From contig JANYDS010000025.1 of NCBI GenBank assembly GCA_025363475.1, positions 1-47,807 on the forward strand: DNA of 47,807 bases, in the 5' to 3' direction. The notes below the pieces were generated by a model. The model ran no database searches and was not told the origin of the DNA. It worked only from the letters and a program-made list of their open reading frames with translations. Position 1 is the stretch's first letter; each line of letters starts with the position of its first letter. A program made the translations under genes and the position numbers. Shown here one piece after another: positions 25,887-33,143 of the stretch. This DNA comes from Terriglobia bacterium (GTDB lineage Bacteria; Acidobacteriota; Terriglobia; Bryobacterales; Bryobacteraceae).

Positions 25887-26939
25887 CTACTTGCCGGACT
25901 TGGCCGCTTCAGCGAACACAGTCTTCGACATGTTGTTCACCACCTTCGCCTCATTGCGAGCCGTCTCGTAATAAGCCGTCTTGAGCAACTGATCCTTGCG
26001 CCCCAGCAGCGTCTCACGGATGGACTGCTGCACGCGCGGATCGCTCTGATCACGCTGGCCCGCAGGCTCCTTCGTAATCATCTTCAGAATACGATACCCC
26101 TCAGGCGTATGAATCACCGGAGACATCTGCCCCGGCGCAAGTGACAGCACCATCTTCCGCAATTCCGGACTGGTCTTATCCATCGATGATTCCGGCAAAA
26201 AGCCCAGATCCCCGCCATTCGGCGTAGTAGCCGGGTCTTCCGAATAGTTCTGCGCCACCATGCCGAAATCCTCACCCTGCCGCAGCCGCGATTCCAACGC
26301 CTGCACCTTGCGCTTGGCTTCTTCCTCGTTCTTGGCTTTATCGTTCTTCAGGTTATGGACATTCGGGTCCTGCTGACTGGTCACTAGAATCTGCGCCATA
26401 TGAACCTGCGGCTCCGGCAAATTGAAACTGCCCCGGTTGGCCTTATAGAAACTGGCCACGTCAGCGTCGGTGATATTGATCTTCGATGTAATGTCTTTAT
26501 TGAAGAGCTTCTTCACGCTCTCATCCCGGCGGATGCGCGCCTTCAGTTCCTCCGCCTTCAGGCCCCATTCATGCAGCTGTTTCTCAAACTCTTCCTTTGT
26601 ATAGGGAGCTTTCAGCTCGTTGAGACGCGCTTCCACATCAGCATCAGTGGCAACCAGACCTTCTTTTTCCGCCCGCTGCAACATCAGTTCGTTGTCGATC
26701 AGCGACCGCAGAATCTCCAGCCGACGCAACTGAACCTGATCTTCACTCTCGCCCTCCACCTTGCCGGGGAACTGTGATTTATAGGCTTTATCGACATCAG
26801 CATAGTAAATGGGCCTGCCATTCACGGTTGAAGCCACGTCAGGGGAAGACCCGCTTCTGCACCCGGTCACCACCAGCAGAAGTAAGAAAAGCAAGGTCGC
26901 GGCAGACCTTCGGAAAGTTATCATCAATGAAGCTTTCAT
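25887..26939 (-). CDS. Parvulin-type peptidyl-prolyl isomerase, lipoprotein
   Basis: 350 residues from ATG 26937-26939. A short hydrophobic leader ends in the lipobox VVTGC, so the mature protein is probably lipid-anchored. A SurA-like N-terminal helical region (45-170) precedes one rotamase domain with HMAQILVTS, GGDLGFLPESSMDKTSPELRKMV and SPVIHTPEGYRIL. It should help fold outer-membrane or secreted proteins in the periplasm. A TATAAT overlaps the first ATG (26942-26937 region), so the second Met at 26924 could be the real start; the leader fits either. The gene is divergent from hemL. Confidence 0.87.
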   Translation of the reverse strand: MKASLMITFRRSAATLLFLLLLVVTGCRSGSSPDVASTVNGRPIYYADVDKAYKSQFPGKVEGESEDQVQLRRLEILRSLIDNELMLQRAEKEGLVATDADVEARLNELKAPYTKEEFEKQLHEWGLKAEELKARIRRDESVKKLFNKDITSKINITDADVASFYKANRGSFNLPEPQVHMAQILVTSQQDPNVHNLKNDKAKNEEEAKRKVQALESRLRQGEDFGMVAQNYSEDPATTPNGGDLGFLPESSMDKTSPELRKMVLSLAPGQMSPVIHTPEGYRILKMITKEPAGQRDQSDPRVQQSIRETLLGRKDQLLKTAYYETARNEAKVVNNMSKTVFAEAAKSGK

Positions 26940-27008
26940 TATAGTGACCCCCACCCGCCGCCACCAGCCCGCCTGGCCCGGCCCAACATCACAGCCCTCT
27001 GAAGTATC

Positions 27009-28301
27009 GTGAAATATACCGTGAACCACTCCCGCTCACAACAACTCTTCGACCGCGCCAGGCTCACCATTCCCGGCGGCGTCAATTCCCCCGTCCGCGC
27101 CTACCGCAGTGTTGGCGGCACCCCGCCCTTCATCACGCACGGCGAAAAGTCGCACATTTTCGATGCGGACGACAACGAATACATTGACTACATCGGGTCC
27201 TGGGGGCCCCTCATCCTCGGCCACCGCTTTCCCGGCGTAGTGGACGCAGTGAGCCACGCCCTTTCGCGCGGCACCAGTTTCGGTGCCCCCACCGAAGAAG
27301 AAATTGACCTGGCCGAAACCGTCCGCCAGATCTTCCCCTCCATGGAAATGGTGCGCCTGGTCAGTTCCGGAACCGAAGCCACCATGAGTGCCCTGCGCGT
27401 GGCACGCGGCTTCACCAACCGCGACTTGATCGTAAAATTCGAGGGTTGTTACCACGGCCACGTGGATTCTCTGCTCGTCAAGGCCGGCTCCGGCGTCGCA
27501 ACGCTGGGCCTGCCGGATTCCCCAGGCGTCCCCAAAGCTTTCAGCGACACCACCATCGCCATTCCGTATAACGATGTCGATGCGGTAGAGCAGGCGTTTC
27601 GCGAACACCGCGACAAAATCGCCGCCATCATCGTGGAGCCGGTATGCGGCAACATGGGCTGCATTCCACCCAACCCCGGCTATCTGGAAGCGCTGCGCGA
27701 CATCGCCACACGCAACGAAGCGCTGCTGATCTTCGATGAAGTAATGACGGGCTTTCGCGTCGCTCCCGGCGGCGCCCAGCAGCTGTACGGCATCAAGCCT
27801 GACCTCACCACTCTGGGCAAGATCATCGGCGGCGGCCTCCCCATCGCGGCCTATGGCGGACGGGCAGACATCATGACTTACGTCGCACCCAGCGGCCCCA
27901 TCTATCAGGCGGGAACCTTGTCCGGCAATCCGCTGGCAGTTTGCGCGGGCCTTGCCGTGCTCCGCCACCTGCAAGCCCACCCTGAAATCTACGATCAACT
28001 CAACCGCTACACGGGCCGGCTGGCTGCCTGCGCACCCGAAAATATTACCGTCAATCGCGTGGGTTCCATGATGACCTGGTTCTTTACAGATCAGCCCGTC
28101 ACTGATTACGCCTCCGCCAAAACCTGCGACACCCGCCTCTTCGCCCGCTTCTTTCATGCCATGCTGGACCGCGGCATGTATCTGCCGCCATCACAGTTTG
28201 AAGCCCTCTTCGTTTCCGCCACCCATACTGAAGCTGACCTCGCCCGAACTCTCGACGCCGCCCGCGAAAGCTTCGCCGTCGCACTTGAATCGCTGGAATA
28301 G
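27009..28301 (+). CDS. hemL: Glutamate-1-semialdehyde 2,1-aminomutase
   Basis: 430 residues, the normal length. It isomerises glutamate-1-semialdehyde to 5-aminolevulinate for tetrapyrrole synthesis using PLP. The Schiff-base lysine is Lys271 in [10 protein letters not shown]; the PLP site also shows FDEVMTGFR and [12 protein letters not shown]. The N-terminal [17 protein letters not shown] is diagnostic. GTG at 27009 gives the expected start; GTG 27021 is an alternative. The stop TAG abuts the ATG of the channel gene, so the two are coupled. A heme supply fits the cytochromes found elsewhere in the window. Confidence 0.95.
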   Translation: MKYTVNHSRSQQLFDRARLTIPGGVNSPVRAYRSVGGTPPFITHGEKSHIFDADDNEYIDYIGSWGPLILGHRFPGVVDAVSHALSRGTSFGAPTEEEIDLAETVRQIFPSMEMVRLVSSGTEATMSALRVARGFTNRDLIVKFEGCYHGHVDSLLVKAGSGVATLGLPDSPGVPKAFSDTTIAIPYNDVDAVEQAFREHRDKIAAIIVEPVCGNMGCIPPNPGYLEALRDIATRNEALLIFDEVMTGFRVAPGGAQQLYGIKPDLTTLGKIIGGGLPIAAYGGRADIMTYVAPSGPIYQAGTLSGNPLAVCAGLAVLRHLQAHPEIYDQLNRYTGRLAACAPENITVNRVGSMMTWFFTDQPVTDYASAKTCDTRLFARFFHAMLDRGMYLPPSQFEALFVSATHTEADLARTLDAARESFAVALESLE

Positions 28302-29717
28302 ATGACACCGTGGATCGCAGCCGCAGTCTTCATTTCCGCCGCTGTACTGTGGACATGGCTCCCCAGCAGCCGGGGGCGCTTCCGCGGCGCGCTCGTCTTC
28401 ACTCTGCTTTGGTTGATCGGCTGGACCCTGCCATCGGACATTCTTCACACGGTAGCGCTGTCCATGCTCGAAATGGCAGCGCTCCAGGTGGTGGCCGGCA
28501 TCGCGTTCGACGTCGCGGTACTGCGCATGAAACTGCCCCGTTTCGTCATCGAAATGGCAGTGGTAGCGGGCTACGCGGTTATTCTCTTCAAACTGCTGTT
28601 CAGTCTGGGTGTTAACCTCACCGGAATTTTCGCCACGTCTGCCGTTGCCACTGCCGTAGTCGGCTTTGCCCTGCAGGACATGCTGGCCAACATCGCAGGT
28701 GGCGTTGCCCTCGAACTGGAACGCGGCCTGCGCGTGGGTGACTACGTGAAAGCAGGTGAAAACGCGGGCTGGGTAAAATTCGTGCGCCTGCGCAGCACTG
28801 AAATCGAAACGCCCGATGGGGACCGCATCGTGCTGCCCAACAGCTATCTGACGCGCTCGGCGTTCACGGTCATTCCGCCCGTGCGCCGCCGCTTCATTCC
28901 CTTTTACATGCCCTATTCCATCAACCCGCAGGAGTTGATGGACGCAGTAACTGCCGCGCTCCGTGCATCACCGCTTCCAGGAATTTCCGAGGAGCCAAAA
29001 CCTTCCTGCATCATCACCGAACTGGCTGCGGGTCACGTCAACTATTCCGCAGTTGTGTGGCTGGCTGAACCGGGCCGTGATTCTGTCGTCATCTCCGGCG
29101 TTTTGAACCGCATCTATTTTTCGCTGCGACGCGCCGGTATCCCCGCCACAGAAATCACCCACCTGCTCGAAATGAAGCAGGTTACCGAAGATCACGGTTC
29201 CATTACGAATCCGGTCCACGTACTCCGCAACACACCCATCTTCAGGCTGCTGGATGATGGCAGTCTCTCTGAACTGGGTGCGAACATGAAGCCGCTTTCA
29301 TTCGCGCCCGGCGAACTCATCCTGCGCCAGGGTGAAGACGGCAATTCGATGTACTTCGTCACAGCGGGCCAAGTCCGCATTACCTTCGCGGGCAGTGACC
29401 GGATGGAGCGCGAAGTGGCCGTAATTGGCCCGGGCGAATTCTTCGGTGAGGCATCTCTGCTCACTGGTGAAGCCCGCAATGCCAGCGCCGTCACCATCAC
29501 CCGCGTGGACTGCTACCAACTGGAGAAGAACGGCCTGCAGCGCATCATGGACACCAAGCCGGATCTGGCCGAAGACATATCCGTAATTATCGTCCACCGC
29601 CAGATGGAACTGGCCGTAGTGCGCAACATTCTGGACGAAGAAACAGCACGCCTGCGAGCAGCAGAAAACCAAACCCAGTTACTAAGCCGCATCCGCCGCT
29701 TCTTCTCCCTAACCTAG
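28302..29717 (+). CDS. MscS-type channel with cyclic-nucleotide-binding domain
   Basis: 471 residues. Four or five N-terminal helices lead to the MscS pore helix (TSAVATAVVGFALQDMLANIAGG, about 112-134), the beta domain (LRVGDYVKAGENAGWVKFVRLRSTEIETPDGDRIVLPNS) and the alpha/beta cage (to about 285). A cyclic-nucleotide-binding domain follows (about 305-425): FAPGELILRQGEDGNSMYFV, GPGEFFGEASLLTGEARNASA with the phosphate-binding Arg. These are bCNG-type channels, which are usually gated by ligand rather than tension. It abuts hemL (TAG-ATG). The inserted link to heme synthesis is positional only. Confidence 0.9.
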   Translation: MTPWIAAAVFISAAVLWTWLPSSRGRFRGALVFTLLWLIGWTLPSDILHTVALSMLEMAALQVVAGIAFDVAVLRMKLPRFVIEMAVVAGYAVILFKLLFSLGVNLTGIFATSAVATAVVGFALQDMLANIAGGVALELERGLRVGDYVKAGENAGWVKFVRLRSTEIETPDGDRIVLPNSYLTRSAFTVIPPVRRRFIPFYMPYSINPQELMDAVTAALRASPLPGISEEPKPSCIITELAAGHVNYSAVVWLAEPGRDSVVISGVLNRIYFSLRRAGIPATEITHLLEMKQVTEDHGSITNPVHVLRNTPIFRLLDDGSLSELGANMKPLSFAPGELILRQGEDGNSMYFVTAGQVRITFAGSDRMEREVAVIGPGEFFGEASLLTGEARNASAVTITRVDCYQLEKNGLQRIMDTKPDLAEDISVIIVHRQMELAVVRNILDEETARLRAAENQTQLLSRIRRFFSLT

Positions 29718-29720
29718 GAC

Positions 29721-29756
29721 GGCGGGCCCCCCGGCCCGCAGCCGACTCCCTCGTCG
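29721..29756. repeat. Two-hairpin intergenic repeat, copy 2
   Basis: Same element as at 17220-17255, with two differences. Here the first stem, GCGGGCC-CCCC-GGCCCGC, is perfect, and the second is CCGAC-TCCCTC-GTCGG. It begins four bases after the stop of the channel gene and ends just before the convergent 48-residue gene, so it could stop transcription from both sides. Confidence 0.6.
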
Positions 29757-29762
29757 GTGCCT

Positions 29763-29909
29763 TCAGCCGTGAATGAGAAACATAGTCCAGCCACCACCCA
29801 CCACGAAAACCAGACACCGGGCAAAAAGTTGAACGCCACGATCAAACCGTTCCGACAACCCGGCAGACACTACGGCGGCAAGCAGGAGTGTGAACACAAA
29901 ATGCGACAT
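29763..29909 (-). CDS. 48-residue membrane peptide, coupled to the DUF6677-like gene
   Basis: ATG at 29907-29909 shares one base with the upstream stop (TAATG). The peptide has a hydrophobic helix near residues 3-17 (HFVFTLLLAAVVSAGL), a charged turn (SERFDRG) and a second helix (LFARCLVFVVGGGWTMFLI), so it may be a small hairpin in the membrane. GAGAG lies about 10 bases before the ATG. Stop-start coupling, gene order and the lack of any other use of this stretch support it as real. No family was recognised. Confidence 0.55.
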   Translation of the reverse strand: MSHFVFTLLLAAVVSAGLSERFDRGVQLFARCLVFVVGGGWTMFLIHG

Positions 29910-30292
29910 TATGAGGTCTCTCTTTCGCCCAGCGGGTCAACCAAAGCAAGCAAATTAAACAGGCCAGCCACCAGCAGCAAAGTAGTTCCCTGCTCATGAA
30001 GCCGCCCGTCAAGAAAGCTGTGTGAATACCCCAAAGCGTTCGCAATCAGCAAAGGCGCACCAGCAACATACCGGATCACCCCACCAGCCCGCGCCATCAG
30101 CATTGACACACCATCAAGCCCCTGCAATTCCCCGGAACCAGGCATCTCGCTAGCGCCGCCCAGAGCAATCCCGGCGACCACGCTCAGCGTCACCGCCACA
30201 AACACAACGGCAAACCGCGTATACCGTTTTTCAACAAGCGCAGCCCCACCCGGCACAATCCAGCCGAATATAACCTGTGAGAACCGTCTCAT
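29909..30292 (-). CDS. DUF6677-like small membrane protein
   Basis: 127 residues from ATG 30290-30292, which overlaps the LepB stop as ATGA; a longer frame upstream runs through lepB and is not used. The sequence begins RRFSQVIFGWIVPGGAAL, has helices near 10-25, 28-50 and 100-118, and ends in HEQGTTLLLVAGLFNLLALVDPLG, which matches my recollection of the DUF6677 family found beside signal peptidase I in Acidobacteria. Function unknown; the tight coupling suggests a role in protein export or the membrane. Confidence 0.72.
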   Translation of the reverse strand: MRRFSQVIFGWIVPGGAALVEKRYTRFAVVFVAVTLSVVAGIALGGASEMPGSGELQGLDGVSMLMARAGGVIRYVAGAPLLIANALGYSHSFLDGRLHEQGTTLLLVAGLFNLLALVDPLGERETS

Positions 30293-31020
30293 CGCGCCTC
30301 CCCAGCCACGCGGCTGCGGGGAACCAGAAATGTCCTCTCCCAGCGCGTCTTCGTTAAAAAATGCTGAGCCACATCGACCGCATGTGCCAGTGACCACTCC
30401 TGCAATTCTTCCGTAGGCGCATCGTAAGACCAATACACCAGCAGCGGCTTTCCCACCACATGACTGCGCGGCACAAAACCCCAATAACGGCTGTCCGCAG
30501 AGTTATCCCGGTTGTCGCCCATCACAAACAACGTATCCGGCGGCACCACAACTTCACCATCAACCACGTTTTTCCCGAGCATCTCAAGACCCCGCGGAGT
30601 CGTCATTGCCGAAGGCGGCTGCGGAAAGTCATCCCGATAAACATCCGGCACAGGAAACACATGTTGCGTGTAAGGTTCAGTGAGCAAATGCCCGTTGCGA
30701 TATACCTGTTTGTCCCGCATATGAAGCCGGTCACCGGGCAAGCCAATGACTCGTTTCACGTAAGTCTGGCGTATATCTTCGGGGAAGATGAACGCCACAA
30801 TATCACCACGGCCCGGTTCACGGTATGGCAGCAGATACTTGCCCACCTGGCCGGCATCTGCATAAGCCAAACGGTCAACCAGCATGTGATCGCCCACCCG
30901 CAGATTGCCTTCCATTGACCCGGTGGGAACCACGTATGCCTGGACCAAAGTCGTTGTGGCGAAAAGATACATCACCACCGTCACCGTCCATTCCGAAATG
31001 TTAGCTCTGAGACTTGTCAC
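30289..31020 (-). CDS. lepB: Signal peptidase I
   Basis: 243 residues, anchored by one N-terminal helix (about 10-29). It cleaves signal peptides at the outer face of the inner membrane. The Ser/Lys dyad is Ser35 in PTGSMEGNL and Lys89 in TYVKRVIGLPGD; box E is GDNRDNSADSRYWGFVP. The gene follows the VWA gene by 32 bases and overlaps the DUF6677-like gene. Confidence 0.95.
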   Translation of the reverse strand: MTSLRANISEWTVTVVMYLFATTTLVQAYVVPTGSMEGNLRVGDHMLVDRLAYADAGQVGKYLLPYREPGRGDIVAFIFPEDIRQTYVKRVIGLPGDRLHMRDKQVYRNGHLLTEPYTQHVFPVPDVYRDDFPQPPSAMTTPRGLEMLGKNVVDGEVVVPPDTLFVMGDNRDNSADSRYWGFVPRSHVVGKPLLVYWSYDAPTEELQEWSLAHAVDVAQHFLTKTRWERTFLVPRSRVAGEAR

Positions 31021-31052
31021 AGCTGAACATACGGACTTTCGTCAGCGCAAGT

Positions 31053-33143
31053 TCAGGGAATCAACATCACTGGGGCCTGCCAGAACGCCGCCTTCTGACT
31101 GGCGGGGTCAAGCACCGTCACCTGACAGTTATATTCACCCGGCGTCAACTGATTGAGAGCGATGCTAAACCGCAGCGGTACCGCTTTCGACTTCGGGTCC
31201 ATCCCCTCAGTCACCGGCAACGGAGGCGTTTCAAATGCTTTCACCTGACCGCGATAAAACGTCACAAACGCAATCAGCGGCCGCATGGTCGTGGCATTAC
31301 GCTCATAAGCCTGCAGGTAGATATACATCTCGCGGCCCCTGCTGAAAACACGCGTAACACTGGGAATCAACTTCTGCCCGTCCTGAATCAGCGGGCTCGC
31401 CACCGGCCCTTTATCCTTCGTAGCCGCCGTAAACAGCGCATCGCGCATATCCACCCGCTGGCTGCTCAAAACCACCGAACTGATGGGAATGCGCTTCTCT
31501 TCCTTATTCAAATTAGGTACGACGAACTTAGTAATGTAAGTGCCGATACGACCCGTCTCCGCATCCCGGGCAAGAAACTTAACAGTGTAAGTTCCAGGCA
31601 ACAACGTGAAGCCGGTGTCGTATTGAATCGGGCGCTTCGCCAGTTCAGCCGCCGTCGCATCGCTCAACCGGATATCCACTTTATCGCGCACATTCGATAT
31701 CGTTGTGCCGAATTCATCCTTCACTTCGCCAATGAAATCGATCAGCGTGCGCTCCGCCCCACCCTTGCGCGCCAGCGCCAGTTCACTCCCTGGAATTTTC
31801 ACCACCAGCGGAACATAATACTCCGCACGATTCAGCTGAAAATAATCCAGCTCCATCGCAATAGTAAGTTCCGTCATCGGATCGCCCAGCATCAGCGCAT
31901 CTTCCAGTTGTCGTTCTTTATCCGCAGTCGTGAACTTCGCGAATTGCTTGTTTGCGTAATACCCTTGCCTGTAATCAAGAGCACCCGCAACGCCGCTGGC
32001 AAGCGAAATCTTCACCCGCCGGAACTTGCCGTCAGGGTTCTCATTGCTGGTGTAGTAACCAATCACGTAGTAACTCGCCGTGGCCTTCTGCGCATTCACC
32101 ACACCCGCAGCAAGATCATTGTTGTCGAGCAGCGCTTTACCCCCGGTATCCGCCGCCAGCGCCCACAAAGTATCCTGTGACCGCGCGAATGCCGCCGCAC
32201 TTCCAGCAGCACCCATACCATTCATCATGCCGATGCCCCCGGATGAACCACGCGTAGCATCACCCAGGGGCGCCTGCGCAGTTAACCCACGCGCATCAAT
32301 CGGCCAGAGTGACACGCCGGCCCGGATTGACGAATTCACCGTTGCATGCAACTGTGCCTGGTTGTCCACGCCATTCAGCCGCAACCCGCTCGCGAAATAA
32401 ATTAGCGATTTCTTTTCATTCAATGTCCCCAGCATCGTCACAGCGGTTTGCAAAGCAGACAGCTGACGGTCCGTCGTGAAGATATTAAACTCCCCATCAT
32501 TCTGACCAAACGCCGCCCCGGTGTCAGCCGATGCAGCCTCTGTCGAAGTGTCATCGAAGTTCTCTGTCTCACCCACGATCAGGGTTTCGATAATGCCCAG
32601 CAATTTAGCCCGGTCTTCGGTGAAGTCCTGCAGGACTTGCACACTGCCGCCGGCAAAACGCATGATCGCCACCAGGTCCGATGCAGTCATGTTCTTCGTA
32701 ATAAACTTCCGGGCCGCTTCCAGAGCACGCAACTGATCCGTAACCGGCATCGCACTCATGTCGAAATAGAGACCCAGCAAACGGCGGTCTTTGTACCGCG
32801 TGGTGCCCGGCTGTTCCGGAGCGATGCGCGCCACGGCAAGCTTATCCAGAACTATCGGTGTGGATGTCGGAGCCTGCACTACCGTGGTCACCACCTCCGG
32901 CAGCTTCTGAAATTCAAAGAAGCGGATCGTTTGCAGAACGCCGTCTTCCGTCACCACAAAATCCTTCGCCGTCAAATCCTCCACCGGGTTCCCGCCACGA
33001 TCTTTCACAGAGACGGTTTCAACAACAAGCTGCGAGGTGCTGATGAATTTCACCCCGCCGTCGTCATTCCTGGCAGGAGCGGCGGCAGGCTGCTGTGCAA
33101 GAGCGATCGAGGCACAAAGAAACAAGACACCCGTTCGCATCAT
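31053..33143 (-). CDS. Secreted VWFA-related protein (TIGR03436-type)
   Basis: 696 residues with a signal peptide to about residue 16. An N-terminal Ig-like region (about 38-80, VSVKDRGGNPVEDLTAKDFVVTEDG) is the hallmark of the acidobacterial VWFA-related family. A von Willebrand A fold follows from about 122; the MIDAS motif reads YFDMSAM (Asp128), where the family's DxSxS has lost its second Ser, so metal binding may be weak. The C-terminal half is a series of beta domains. It abuts the TonB receptor gene with no gap, so the pair may act at the cell surface together. Function not known. Confidence 0.87.
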   Translation of the reverse strand: MMRTGVLFLCASIALAQQPAAAPARNDDGGVKFISTSQLVVETVSVKDRGGNPVEDLTAKDFVVTEDGVLQTIRFFEFQKLPEVVTTVVQAPTSTPIVLDKLAVARIAPEQPGTTRYKDRRLLGLYFDMSAMPVTDQLRALEAARKFITKNMTASDLVAIMRFAGGSVQVLQDFTEDRAKLLGIIETLIVGETENFDDTSTEAASADTGAAFGQNDGEFNIFTTDRQLSALQTAVTMLGTLNEKKSLIYFASGLRLNGVDNQAQLHATVNSSIRAGVSLWPIDARGLTAQAPLGDATRGSSGGIGMMNGMGAAGSAAAFARSQDTLWALAADTGGKALLDNNDLAAGVVNAQKATASYYVIGYYTSNENPDGKFRRVKISLASGVAGALDYRQGYYANKQFAKFTTADKERQLEDALMLGDPMTELTIAMELDYFQLNRAEYYVPLVVKIPGSELALARKGGAERTLIDFIGEVKDEFGTTISNVRDKVDIRLSDATAAELAKRPIQYDTGFTLLPGTYTVKFLARDAETGRIGTYITKFVVPNLNKEEKRIPISSVVLSSQRVDMRDALFTAATKDKGPVASPLIQDGQKLIPSVTRVFSRGREMYIYLQAYERNATTMRPLIAFVTFYRGQVKAFETPPLPVTEGMDPKSKAVPLRFSIALNQLTPGEYNCQVTVLDPASQKAAFWQAPVMLIP

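Noticed and set aside
27036-28157. Long antisense frame (373 codons) over hemL
   Set aside because: Its Gly/Ala/Asp-rich, low-complexity translation mirrors the codon bias of hemL and lacks any family motif.
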